A DNA stretch of 64,000 nt from Candidatus Melainabacteria bacterium. Lineage in GTDB: Bacteria; Cyanobacteriota; Vampirovibrionia; Obscuribacterales; Obscuribacteraceae. Below the pieces are notes generated by a model, which was not told the DNA's origin, did no database searches, and saw only the letters and a list, made by a program, of their open reading frames with translations. A program made the position numbers and the translations under genes. Positions 1 through 8,928 of the stretch are shown here, piece after piece. Positions within the stretch are counted from its first letter, which is position 1; each line of letters opens with the position of its first letter. The DNA is taken from the NCBI GenBank assembly GCA_003151275.1, contig PLXC01000020.1:1-64000 (forward strand), read 5' to 3'.

Positions 1-76
1 ACGTGTACCACAACTTAGTACGAACTTATGTACGCCATAACCTAGGTCCGCCGTCACTTACGATAGGTAATCGGAC

Positions 77-853
77 TCATCTGGAGCTTACGTAATGGAA
101 AGCATTTCCGTAAACCCACGAATCGGCGATCGAGTGATTGCGATCAATTTCAACTAAGCGAACCTTGAATTTCTTGTTTCTCAGAGTGGCGCATAAACGT
201 TTTTGTTGTGCAGGTGGCACAACTTGATCTCTTTTTGCTGATACTACCAAAGCTTTCAGTTCCGGGTTGTTTGGTATGCTGGCCAACAACGTTCTAATAC
301 TATGCGTGCGATAGTAATCCGGCTCTCTGACTGGATCTCCGCCGAATGAGTCGAACAGCAATTGTTTCACTTTGGGCGATCTCGTTTTCCAATAAAGTTC
401 TGCCGGATCGTCCGTTGGTTCGACACTAATAATCCCGGAGATTTTGTCCAAAATATCTTTTGGTGCATAGTGCAGATAAGCGATCGCCTCGTAGGCACCA
501 AGCGAGGTGCCACAGAGAATAATGTGTTTGAAACTTTGATGTTCGGCGCAACGCTGGGTGATGAGTTCTGTCACTGGTCTAAATCCGTCACTGCCATTCA
601 ACGCCGCCAAAGAATCCCGATCGATGCTTTGAATCGCAACTCCTGGAACGTCCTTAAGCAGCGCGTTTGCAATGGAATCAGTCGGCGTGGGCTCTTCGAA
701 CGGTTCTAAAAAGTTGTTGCCGTAGGAGTGAAAATAAACGACGAGAAAATTTGGGGTGACACTATTGGAGAGGAATTTGGCATTGGCTAAGGTTGCAGTC
801 GGAAAAGTTAGTGTAGCGAAGAGGACTATTTGGAAAATTATGTAGCGCCACAC
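77..853 (-). CDS. Secreted alpha/beta hydrolase
   Basis: Predicted exported hydrolase of about 258 residues. With a GTG start at 853 the protein opens with a hydrophobic signal peptide (WRYIIFQIVLFATLTFP, likely cut after ATLANA). That start has a strong Shine-Dalgarno AAAGGAG at 861-867 with a 7-base spacer. The frame stays open to 982, but the upstream 43 residues would bury the signal peptide. The fold is suggested by a nucleophile elbow GTSLGA (Ser117), an acid in SAKRDQVVPP (Asp209) and a late His in DRNHSI (His240), the usual Ser-Asp-His order and spacing. The substrate is unknown; no lid or lipase signature is clear. It is transcribed away from the SGNH/carbamoyltransferase operon, so a functional link is not implied. 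Confidence 0.75.
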   Translation of the reverse strand: MWRYIIFQIVLFATLTFPTATLANAKFLSNSVTPNFLVVYFHSYGNNFLEPFEEPTPTDSIANALLKDVPGVAIQSIDRDSLAALNGSDGFRPVTELITQRCAEHQSFKHIILCGTSLGAYEAIAYLHYAPKDILDKISGIISVEPTDDPAELYWKTRSPKVKQLLFDSFGGDPVREPDYYRTHSIRTLLASIPNNPELKALVVSAKRDQVVPPAQQKRLCATLRNKKFKVRLVEIDRNHSIADSWVYGNAFHYVSSR

Positions 854-1273
854 GAATTGACTCCTTTGCCCTACAGCCCGGAATGTCCGAGCTAACCGCG
901 CAATGTTGATATTGAACCATGGCGGCATCAAATTCATGTATGTCGCTCTAAGCCGATTCGAGCTTGTCAGTAGCTGGGTCACTCTGCCTCGGTTTTGAGC
1001 AGACTTTTAAACTAACTTTCCTTTAATTATCAATTCGACTAGATATACGAAGCAGTATCTCTTATTCCTTATCCAGTTGAACCAAGCTTAGAAGTGCCAC
1101 TCCATCAGGCTTTCGGAAGGATGGATAGGCGCAAAACTTCTTAGCTCGGTCTAACGACGTGGATAATTAGGTGCTCCTCACAACGGCATGGCACCTGCTT
1201 CTGTATAATTTTGGCTCTGGGCAGCATCATCACACTTTGATGTGGACATAGTGTCCAAGCCTTTTGGAGTTGA
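854..1273. other. Divergent intergenic region
   Basis: About 420 bases separate the hydrolase start from the SGNH gene. I see no RNA gene or credible small ORF. It must hold the promoters of both neighbours; only the TATAAT near 1204 on the plus strand stands out. Confidence 0.4.
1204..1209 (+). promoter_or_regulatory. Possible -10 box for the SGNH/carbamoyltransferase operon
   Basis: A perfect TATAAT lies 64 bases before the ATG at 1274. No good TTGACA-like -35 is visible at 16-18 bases upstream, so this is a weak call based on the -10 alone. Confidence 0.3.
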
Positions 1274-2857
1274 ATGTTCTTCGCTGTGATAAAGAAGCTG
1301 ACTAAAGGAAATGCAGTAGCCGTCCGCTATCTGCTTTTTTCTGTCGCCGGTCTGCTTGCTCTATTGTTTGCTGTTGATGCGTTTGTGATTCCCTCGATGG
1401 AAGACGCCGGCAAAATCGCCTCGACCGGCTGGAAAGACGAGAACGAGAAGTTGCTGCATTACATGCATCAACGAAATAAGGCCGATGACGCGTGCCCGGT
1501 CTGGCGTTCGGATCTGTTTCCTGTTTCCGAAAAAAAATCCACAGCTAAACGAATTCTCGTCTTGGGCGATTCTTACGTCTGGGGACACGGTTATTCCAAT
1601 CTGAACACGATTTGGTGGAGACAGCTTCAACTCGAATTGGAGCGTCGTGGCTATCATGACGTTGAGGTGGTTGGAGCCGGCATGCGTGGTGCCGCGACCT
1701 GGCGTGAATTGGGTTGGGCGAAAAAGTTGGTTCCCGAATACAAACCTGATCTTGTCATTTGGGGTTATGTCACTAACGATCCCGATGAGGGCGAGCAGAT
1801 ATCACCAACCGGCGGCAAGGTATGCAAGGCACTGATTGTGCCTAAGGACACCGATTTTCCTGAGCGTGTTGCGAAAATCATGGAAGGTGCCTTCCCGAAT
1901 TTGTCTGAGCAATTGCTGGCCGTTCGCAAGAAACGACGCGGTGAACTTCTGGCTGGTGATCGTTATGGATGGCAATTCGGTGATTGGGAACAGAAAATTG
2001 TCGAAGGCGATAACTTCGAACACTATAAAAAAACAGTTCAAAACGTAGCTGACTTCTCTCGCCAGTCCGGTATTCCTGCGTTTGGTATCACTTTTCCCAA
2101 CGCAATAGTTTTCGCCTCGAATACAGATACCGATGAGAATAGAATTGGCAGAGACTTTTATGAAAACGTCCGGCGCTACTACGAGAATCGATACGCTCCC
2201 GTGCGCGCTGCTTTTGCCGTAACAGGAATGCCGTTTTACGATATCCTAAACGAGTTTGTAGCTTACGTCTCATCGCACGCAGCGCCTGGAAGTGAGACTT
2301 CTAAATTCGCCTACCTGATCAATCCAGTAAATTCTCACCCAGGACCTTTGGCTACTCATTTTTATGCAGTCAAAGCTGCTGATTACATTGAGGCGAACTA
2401 CAAGAGTGCACTCGGCCCGCGGACGCTGGACAAATCAACAACTGCCAATCTTCCCGTTATCAATGATTGCGTGCCACCAGACTTGCAGGTACGACAGAAC
2501 AAAGACCACGCTTTCTTTGTTTATCCTGAAAGTGAGTCCGAACTCTTGTCCATGCCGATTCGCAAACCTTTCGTGTTGATCAATCTAGCACACGCAACAC
2601 GCCTAACAGAAATCAAGCTAATTGGAGAGCAATTAAAAGAGGCAGATGTTTATTTGACCTTTGAAGATCCCACAAAAAATTATGATGATGGGGTGCCCAT
2701 CGAGTTAGGCACAAAAAAGAGTTCGTCCCTTTGTTGGAAAATTCCAGATCGTTTCGCGTCGGAGAATGTTAGTTCGATTCGCGTTAACGCCAAATTTAAG
2801 GGTGCAAACCACGGAGTTATTTTGGACATGATACCAAGTGTAGGAGTTGCTCAATGA
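1274..2857 (+). CDS. Membrane-anchored SGNH/GDSL-type hydrolase, copy 1
   Basis: A 527-residue protein with one N-terminal membrane segment (about residues 18-38) and an extracytoplasmic SGNH-like domain. The block I nucleophile is in LGDSYVWG (Ser100), a block III-like element is VTNDPDEG, and a late block has NPVNSHPG (His355). The usual Asp three residues before this His is replaced by Val, which is odd. SGNH enzymes remove or transfer acyl groups on glycans. The ATG at 1274 has GGAG at 1266-1269. The stop overlaps the carbamoyltransferase start (ATGA), so the two are translationally coupled. It is clearly paralogous to the gene at 5334-6884, with shared motifs along the full length. The C-terminal 140 residues look like a beta-rich accessory domain. 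A role in modifying a surface glycan is inferred from context. Confidence 0.75.
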   Translation: MFFAVIKKLTKGNAVAVRYLLFSVAGLLALLFAVDAFVIPSMEDAGKIASTGWKDENEKLLHYMHQRNKADDACPVWRSDLFPVSEKKSTAKRILVLGDSYVWGHGYSNLNTIWWRQLQLELERRGYHDVEVVGAGMRGAATWRELGWAKKLVPEYKPDLVIWGYVTNDPDEGEQISPTGGKVCKALIVPKDTDFPERVAKIMEGAFPNLSEQLLAVRKKRRGELLAGDRYGWQFGDWEQKIVEGDNFEHYKKTVQNVADFSRQSGIPAFGITFPNAIVFASNTDTDENRIGRDFYENVRRYYENRYAPVRAAFAVTGMPFYDILNEFVAYVSSHAAPGSETSKFAYLINPVNSHPGPLATHFYAVKAADYIEANYKSALGPRTLDKSTTANLPVINDCVPPDLQVRQNKDHAFFVYPESESELLSMPIRKPFVLINLAHATRLTEIKLIGEQLKEADVYLTFEDPTKNYDDGVPIELGTKKSSSLCWKIPDRFASENVSSIRVNAKFKGANHGVILDMIPSVGVAQ

Positions 2858-4692
2858 GTTCGAAAACTAGGATCCTCGGCATATCAGCCTATTATCACGA
2901 TTCTGCTGCAGCCTTACTTGAAGACGGTGATTGCGTTGCAGCTGCACAAGAAGAGAGATTCACGAGAATCAAAGGTGACAGCTCTTTTCCGCATAATTCA
3001 GTTAACTTCTGTTTGGAGACTGCGAGAATCACCGAGCAAGATATAGACCACGTAGTCTTCTACGAAAATCCCTATGCTAAGTTCGAGCGTCTCCTGACCA
3101 CATATCACGTCACTGCTCCCGCCAGTTTACCTAGCTTTGTTCGAGCATTGCCGTCATGGTTATCCAAAAAGCTGTGGATGGGCCACGAGATGTCCAAGGA
3201 ACTTGGCATCAATAAGCATGTGCATTTTTGCGACCATCATATGTCACACGCGGCTAGCACCTTTTATCCATCTCCGTTTGAAGAAGCAGCAATCCTGACG
3301 ATCGACGGCGTTGGCGAATGGTCAACGACGACCTTCGGTACCGGCAAGAAAAACCAGATCGATTTGATCAAACATATTCGTTTCCCGAATTCAGTTGGTC
3401 TGCTCTATTCGGCATTCACTTCGTATACCGGTTTCAAAATCAATAGTGGTGAGTACAAGCTGATGGGTCTCGCTCCTTATGGAGAACCTAAGTATGCGGA
3501 CTTGATCAAAGAGAAACTGATTAAAATTGAAAATGATGGCTCGATCGTTCTCAATCAACATTATTTCAACTATGTTGGTGGACTGGAAATGACGAACGAC
3601 CGCTTCCATGCCTTGTTAGGTGGACCGCCACGCAAAGCGGAATCCCAAATCACTCAAAGGGAGATGGATCTTGCAGCCAGCATTCAATCAGTGCTCAACG
3701 AAATTGTTCTGAAGATGGGCGCCTATGTGCACAAAGAAACTGGTATGCGAAATCTTGTCATGGCCGGTGGTGTTTCACTAAATGTGGTGGCAACAGGCTT
3801 GCTTTCCAGAGAAGGACCGTTCGATCAAATTTGGATACAACCAGCCGCGGGTGATGCCGGTGGTGCTCTCGGTGCAGCCCTGTGGATGTGGCACAACGAA
3901 CTCGGTAACGAGAGGGTGATAAAGAAGCCGGACGCCATGAGCGGTGCATTTCTTGGTTATGAAATTCCTGAAGTGTCTCGCGATGACGATGAAGTTTTGA
4001 ACAAATTGGGCGCGGTTTGGGAGAAGTTCAACGATGCTGATCTCAAAACTCGCGTCGCTGAGTCAATCGCTGGCGGGAAAATCGTCGCCGTAGCGAGAGG
4101 AAAGTCCGAGTTTGGACCAAGAGCGTTGGGTTCGCGCTCGATTCTTGCTGATGCTCGCAGCCAAACGATGCAAAGCCATCTCAATTTGAAAGTGAAGTTC
4201 AGAGAGAGCTTTAGACCGTTTGCGCCAATGGTGCTGGCTGAAGATGCGACAGAGTATTTCGATATCAAACAGGAAAGTCCTTACATGCTTCTCTGCTATC
4301 CAGTAGCGGCGAGTCACAGGCGTGCAGTGGTGGACGATGGTTCGTTCGGCATCGAGAAGTTGAAGCAGATTCGCAGCGACATTCCTGCCGTCACCCACGT
4401 CGATTTCTCAGCTCGGGTGCAAACAATCGATCACGAGAGAAATCCATTCATATACGATATCCTCACTCAGTTTAAACAATTGACAGGTTCGTCGGTAATC
4501 GTGAACACCTCGTTCAACGTGCGCGGCGAGCCGATAGTTAACTCGGCTGAGGATGCTTATCGGTGCTTTATGGCAACAGAAATTGATTGTCTGGTGGTCG
4601 GAAATCGATTCATGAGACGAGAAGAACAAAAGAATCGCCCGCTCAATGATGCGGACCGAGATAAGTGGTTAAGGAGGTTTGAACTTGACTAA
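2854..4692 (+). CDS. Carbamoyltransferase, NodU/CmcH (TobZ) family
   Basis: A 612-residue enzyme of the family that makes carbamoyl-adenylate from carbamoyl phosphate and ATP and transfers the carbamoyl group to a hydroxyl of a sugar or natural product. The N-terminal Kae1-like domain starts ILGISAYYHDSAAALL and carries the metal-binding His cluster CDHHMSHAAS (His128/His132) and IDGVGEWSTT. The C-terminal carbamoyltransferase domain shows GPRALGSRSI (near 421) and NTSFNVRGEP (near 551). Length matches the family. The ATG overlaps the upstream TGA by four bases, with GGAG just before it. Cytoplasmic. The flanking SGNH and SxtJ/DUF5989-like genes are typical partners of these enzymes in exopolysaccharide or lipid-linked glycan loci. 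The acceptor is unknown. Confidence 0.92.
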   Translation: MSSKTRILGISAYYHDSAAALLEDGDCVAAAQEERFTRIKGDSSFPHNSVNFCLETARITEQDIDHVVFYENPYAKFERLLTTYHVTAPASLPSFVRALPSWLSKKLWMGHEMSKELGINKHVHFCDHHMSHAASTFYPSPFEEAAILTIDGVGEWSTTTFGTGKKNQIDLIKHIRFPNSVGLLYSAFTSYTGFKINSGEYKLMGLAPYGEPKYADLIKEKLIKIENDGSIVLNQHYFNYVGGLEMTNDRFHALLGGPPRKAESQITQREMDLAASIQSVLNEIVLKMGAYVHKETGMRNLVMAGGVSLNVVATGLLSREGPFDQIWIQPAAGDAGGALGAALWMWHNELGNERVIKKPDAMSGAFLGYEIPEVSRDDDEVLNKLGAVWEKFNDADLKTRVAESIAGGKIVAVARGKSEFGPRALGSRSILADARSQTMQSHLNLKVKFRESFRPFAPMVLAEDATEYFDIKQESPYMLLCYPVAASHRRAVVDDGSFGIEKLKQIRSDIPAVTHVDFSARVQTIDHERNPFIYDILTQFKQLTGSSVIVNTSFNVRGEPIVNSAEDAYRCFMATEIDCLVVGNRFMRREEQKNRPLNDADRDKWLRRFELD

Positions 4693-5290
4693 TCAATCGT
4701 ACCTGATTCGACTTCATGATCGAAAAGAATCGGAAGAGCTGAAAGCGACTATTATTTTTGGATTGGCGCTTGGCTGGGTTCTCACTTTAATGGGCGCGTT
4801 TCGCTATTTCTTTCTTGTGCAAGAGAGTTACTGGTTGACCGTCAGCCAAGTGGGATTGGCCGTCCTGGCCATTACAGTCGTGATGCCAGGTTTAATCAGT
4901 TATCCGCAGAAAGCAATTCAATTCGTTGGTGGCTTTGTCGCAACTCAAGTTTTTAAAGTCTTAATTGCCGTCGTCTACTTCATTGTGGTGCTACCTATCG
5001 GTTTGATTTCTCAAAAGGTCTATGGTACCCATCCTTTCTACAGTTGGGCTGATGCAGCTCCAGCGAACATGGAAGGCTGGGTCGACAAGAATGTCACCAA
5101 TCAGTCTTCTTCGGTGAAAGGAAATCAAAAGAGTTCAATGATGTTGAATTCGCTGCACGCGTTCCGTTACTTTACAGAACATGGTCAGCTCATTCTTCTT
5201 CCGTGCTTGGTACTGTTTCTGGTGCTCGGTTTGATGGGCGTGCTAGTGCAGAGCTCCGCAATTGCTCCACTGATCTACACACTATTTTAA
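4685..5290 (+). CDS. SxtJ-like/DUF5989-like membrane protein (apparent fusion)
   Basis: About 201 residues with four or more hydrophobic segments. The first two thirds resemble the SxtJ-like membrane proteins that accompany carbamoyltransferases (FGLALGWVLTLMGAFRYFF, then two further membrane spans). The last 42 residues resemble the separate small DUF5989 protein: a short polar lead, one span, and the characteristic ending SSAIAPLIYTLF. I chose TTG at 4685 because AAGGAGG at 4671-4677 sits 7 bases before it; the TTG at 4679 is too close. It overlaps the carbamoyltransferase end by 8 bases. Function of either part is not established; a membrane scaffold for glycan modification is plausible. 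Confidence 0.75.
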   Translation: MTNQSYLIRLHDRKESEELKATIIFGLALGWVLTLMGAFRYFFLVQESYWLTVSQVGLAVLAITVVMPGLISYPQKAIQFVGGFVATQVFKVLIAVVYFIVVLPIGLISQKVYGTHPFYSWADAAPANMEGWVDKNVTNQSSSVKGNQKSSMMLNSLHAFRYFTEHGQLILLPCLVLFLVLGLMGVLVQSSAIAPLIYTLF

Positions 5291-5333
5291 CTGTGAGATC
5301 TAACCATATGTGGTGCCAATTCATAGGAAAACT

Positions 5334-6884
5334 GTGAAAGTTAAGATCGCCAACAAGCGCTTCGATATCCTGCCAGGTTTGGCTTTCAACTACTTCATTT
5401 ATTCCTTTATTGGAATATTGGCTGTTTGTTTCGTCGTCGATTCTTTCGTCCTGCCTTGGCTCGAAGACAAAGGCAAGATCTGTTCTTACTCCTGGCGCCA
5501 GGAAAATACCAGGCTGCTCAATGACATCAAGAAGCGAAATTGGGCTGACGAAAAAAATCCGATCTGGCGTTCAGAAGGCTTTCCAGTCGAAGAAAAGTGT
5601 CCGAAGTCCAAACGAATTTTAGTCATGGGCGATTCCTTCGTTTGGGGAAGTGGTTATGCAAACTTGAATACAATTTGGTGGCGTCAGCTACAACGCGAGT
5701 TGCAGCGACGTGGCTACAACGACGTCGAAGTGATTGCCGCCGGCATGGCTGGTGCCTCTACAAAAAAAGAACTTGAATGGGCTAAAAAACTGGTGCCCAT
5801 TTACAAACCTGATGCTGTGATTTGGGGGTACGTAACCAATGACCCTGATGAAGGCAGCGACATGGCTGGCTTTGGTATCGTGAAGACTATGGTGTTGCCG
5901 GGTGACGATATTCCCGAGCGTCCAAAATCCATCTTTACTGACCTGTTTCCTAATCTTGCGGATGAACTGTTTACAGGGCTTCGAAAAAGTACGCTTACTT
6001 TCAGATTGTCCGGAGAAAAATACGGATTCGATTTTGCAAACTGGGAGTTGAAACTGCTTCAAGGAAAAAATTGGCAAGAGTATTCCGAGACAATTTCTGA
6101 GCTTGGGAAATATGTGAACTCCCTCAATGTGCCATCATTCGCGGTGACACTTCCCTGTTGTGTTTATAGCACTGAGAAGCCGCTGGAAGGCAAAACTCTT
6201 ATAGACAAAATTCGCAACTATTACAATGCAAGATACACTCCTGTGGCGGGTTTGTTCACGGCTAACAAAGTGCAGTGGTACGACACTCTCGATGCTTTTT
6301 GCAACATTGCTAAAACAGACAAGCGATTTTTCTCATCGGATCCACCATTGTGGTTAGGCATCAACCCAGCCAACGGACACCCAGGAGCGTTGGGCACATA
6401 TGTGCACGCCGTTAAAACTGCGGATATCTTGGAAGCGAAATATCCCGAGTGCTTGGGCAAAAAAACTATGCCTGTTGAAACCGCGGCCATTCGAAGAGTT
6501 AACGATTGGTCGCCTGCTTATATTCATCTGAAACAAGACGTCAATCACATTTATTTTGAGTATCCTCAGAACGATTTGGAAATGCTGACGATGCCGCTCC
6601 GCAAGCCGTTTGTGCAATTAAATTTTGAAACTCCTGTCAATGTCAAAACGATTAGGCTAAATGGTGCCTGCCTAAGAAGCGCAAACATTTATTACAGCGC
6701 CGAAGACGTAGATAAACATTACGACGATGGGACGCTTACAGAGTTGGGTCAAAAGAAAGGCAGTTTCATTGAATGGAACGTGCCTTCCTCGCCTCGCTCT
6801 ACGCACGTAAATACCTTGCGCATTACAGCGCAATTCAATGGTCCCAATCACGGATTGCTGATGGACGTGATCACCGATAAGTGA
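5334..6884 (+). CDS. Membrane-anchored SGNH/GDSL-type hydrolase, copy 2
   Basis: Paralogue of the gene at 1274, about 516 residues, with the same layout: one N-terminal span, MGDSFVWG (Ser101), WGYVTNDPDEG and a late INPANGHPG (His349). As in copy 1, the residue three before His is not Asp (Ala here). The frame is open from GTG 5310, but GTG 5334 has AGGA at 5325-5328 with a 5-base spacer and aligns with the start of copy 1. It closes the carbamoyltransferase operon after a 43-base gap. Keeping two diverged copies in one operon suggests two substrates or a heteromer; this is inference. Confidence 0.75.
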   Translation: MKVKIANKRFDILPGLAFNYFIYSFIGILAVCFVVDSFVLPWLEDKGKICSYSWRQENTRLLNDIKKRNWADEKNPIWRSEGFPVEEKCPKSKRILVMGDSFVWGSGYANLNTIWWRQLQRELQRRGYNDVEVIAAGMAGASTKKELEWAKKLVPIYKPDAVIWGYVTNDPDEGSDMAGFGIVKTMVLPGDDIPERPKSIFTDLFPNLADELFTGLRKSTLTFRLSGEKYGFDFANWELKLLQGKNWQEYSETISELGKYVNSLNVPSFAVTLPCCVYSTEKPLEGKTLIDKIRNYYNARYTPVAGLFTANKVQWYDTLDAFCNIAKTDKRFFSSDPPLWLGINPANGHPGALGTYVHAVKTADILEAKYPECLGKKTMPVETAAIRRVNDWSPAYIHLKQDVNHIYFEYPQNDLEMLTMPLRKPFVQLNFETPVNVKTIRLNGACLRSANIYYSAEDVDKHYDDGTLTELGQKKGSFIEWNVPSSPRSTHVNTLRITAQFNGPNHGLLMDVITDK

Positions 6885-7059
6885 TATTGACAAGATCGAT
6901 TCGCCTGACGAAGCCGTGGTCAAGACACTGTTGTTGGACTGCTTGGAACAGCACTTCGGGTCGCTGACGACTGCAGTGGTGCGCGAAGATTCTGTGGTAC
7001 GCGCGATGAAACAAATAGAGGACATCGTGCAGGGATTGCGCAACGGTGGTGCAATTTAA
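6871..7059 (+). CDS. Possible short gene or gene remnant
   Basis: Downstream of SGNH copy 2 an open frame runs from 6871 to the TAA at 7057-7059 and reads like protein (DEAVVKTLLLDCLEQHFGSL, then a helix-like segment with REDSVVRAMKQIEDIVQGL). It has no ATG near its 5' end. The first usual start is GTG 6916 (about 47 residues); a rare ATT or ATA start near 6880 would overlap the SGNH stop. It could be a helical small protein or the end of a decayed gene. I do not recognise a family. Confidence 0.3.
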   Translation, partial: SPISDIDKIDSPDEAVVKTLLLDCLEQHFGSLTTAVVREDSVVRAMKQIEDIVQGLRNGGAI

Positions 7060-7060
7060 A

Positions 7061-8851
7061 TTAGGCCAGCGGAAGTCGAAACCAAAATCGACTTCCCTTT
7101 CCTAAAGTGCTTTCTACGCCGATCGAACCACCAAGTTGTTCTATGATCGATTTGCAAATAGCCAATCCAAGTCCCGATCCACCTTTTTCTTTTGCGTCAG
7201 CATCTTCTACTTGCTTGAAGCGTTCAAAAATAATCTCGTGATATCCTTCGGGAATCCCCCGTCCATGATCGATCACGGATATTTCAACGAAGTCAGAAGA
7301 CTTGCTTACATCGACTGCTACGGTCTCTCCAGGGGGAGAAAATTTAACAGCATTGGAAAGCAAATTCACAAATACTCTGACTAGTCTGTCGGCGTCAGTA
7401 ACAAGAGAAATATCTGTCGACGGTATTTCAATTTTCACACCATGCTGTTCTGCAAATGTCTCCACTGCATTTTTCGAACGTTCCAAAAGGTCAGACATTT
7501 GTGTATCGCGCATGTGCAGATCAAGCTTGCCAGAGGTCAAGCTTTCCATCTCTAGTAGGTCGTTCGTGATCGCAATCAAGCGCATGATTTCCGAGTCGAG
7601 CATTTTCACTTTTTCAGCAGCACGCTCGGGTAACTCACCAAGAGCTCCCATAGTCAGGAGTGTTAGCGCTCCTTGCATAGACGTTAATGGCGTCCGCAGA
7701 TCGTGGCTGACCACTGCAGTTAATTGCTGTTTGAATCTTTCTGCTTCTTTTCTTTCGGTGATGTCGTGTACCACACAGAATAGGGATTGATCGTTAGCGG
7801 CTTTTTGCACTGACCAGAGCATGTCTCTGCACGCACCATCTTTCTTTATCACTCTGTTTTCGAATTGACCGGTTTGATGACTAAGCATTCCTTCGTTATT
7901 TGACGGCAGCGTATTTACACTGTCCTTAGCGAGCACATCAACACATCTTCTGCCAATCAATTCATCTGGTTCGTATCCCCAGATTCTAGTTGAAGCAGGA
8001 TTGATTGAAGAGAACCGGCCCTGAGAGTCGATTGTGCAAATTATGTCGGATGCATTTTCGACAACTGCTCTTTCGTTCCTTCTTGACTCGGCGATAACGT
8101 CTGCCACTCCCCGAATTGTTTTATCAAGCTCCGTAATTTCGTCTCGCCCTGAAATCGGCAGATTCAGCGGCGCTTCTGCGGCAATGCGCACGCTGTTGTC
8201 TTTAACAATTTTCAGCCGCTGAACAATCGACTTGCTGAAGTAGAAACACAATCCGAATGCCATTGCGATGCTGGCTGAAATTCCCCCAATTACATAAGAC
8301 TGCAACAGCTTTTGAAAACGTTCAGCCTCTATGTTGCTCTCATCTAGATTGTGGAGGTATTCGTATCTGAACCCAGTCAACTGCTGTTTAAGTTGTTTCG
8401 CTAAAGCCATGCCTCTGCGGCTGTATTGGAAGCCTTTATAAACCGATAGATCGTTGTGCTGCACTTTAAAGTCGATATCGTCTAGCAGGGTGATTATTTT
8501 TTTTGCACTCTCGGTTAACGCTTGTACACTTTTTATGGCAAGTGGGTGAGATTGAATTTTCTGCAGATCGTTAACGTGATTTGTGTAGGCGTTGCGCGCC
8601 GCTCTGTAGTCAACTAGCGACTGGTTGCTCGGTAGAGTCGCATAAGATATTGACGCGAAGACTGCTTGGTAGCCTTCCGCTGCCGCAACGGCAATGTCCT
8701 GAAAGTTCGATAGAATCAGCGCTCTTTGCTGCGTCTGCTCTTGGGACTGGAGCACGAGAAAATATAGAATCGACACAAAAACAATTTCAAATATAAGAGG
8801 CACTGCAACAAGCAGCACTCCTTTGCGAAATAGGGAAAACCTTAGTTTCAA
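7061..8851 (-). CDS. Membrane sensor histidine kinase (HAMP-PAS-HisKA-HATPase), copy 1
   Basis: Orphan sensor kinase of about 596 residues. Two membrane spans flank a roughly 150-residue helical sensor region, followed by HAMP, one PAS domain (ASDIICTIDSQGRFSSINPA), a HisKA dimerisation helix with VVSHDLRTPLTS (phospho-His about residue 383) and a HATPase with N box VNLLSNAVKFSP and G boxes DHGRGIPEG and GGSGLGLAICKS. The frame is open to TTG 8908; I prefer TTG 8851 because it lines up residue for residue with the start of the paralogue at 50287-52101. No response regulator is adjacent. The ligand is unknown. Confidence 0.88.
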   Translation of the reverse strand: MKLRFSLFRKGVLLVAVPLIFEIVFVSILYFLVLQSQEQTQQRALILSNFQDIAVAAAEGYQAVFASISYATLPSNQSLVDYRAARNAYTNHVNDLQKIQSHPLAIKSVQALTESAKKIITLLDDIDFKVQHNDLSVYKGFQYSRRGMALAKQLKQQLTGFRYEYLHNLDESNIEAERFQKLLQSYVIGGISASIAMAFGLCFYFSKSIVQRLKIVKDNSVRIAAEAPLNLPISGRDEITELDKTIRGVADVIAESRRNERAVVENASDIICTIDSQGRFSSINPASTRIWGYEPDELIGRRCVDVLAKDSVNTLPSNNEGMLSHQTGQFENRVIKKDGACRDMLWSVQKAANDQSLFCVVHDITERKEAERFKQQLTAVVSHDLRTPLTSMQGALTLLTMGALGELPERAAEKVKMLDSEIMRLIAITNDLLEMESLTSGKLDLHMRDTQMSDLLERSKNAVETFAEQHGVKIEIPSTDISLVTDADRLVRVFVNLLSNAVKFSPPGETVAVDVSKSSDFVEISVIDHGRGIPEGYHEIIFERFKQVEDADAKEKGGSGLGLAICKSIIEQLGGSIGVESTLGKGSRFWFRLPLA

Positions 8852-8928
8852 TTCATGACCGCTGACTTTGTGTGGCCAGTAAATTATATGACAATGATAC
8901 TGACCCAAGTAAGATTCTAAGCTGTCTA

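Noticed and set aside
6672..7043. A 123-codon minus-strand frame antisense to the end of SGNH-2
   Set aside because: No domain, Ser/Thr-rich random composition, and most of it lies opposite a clear gene.
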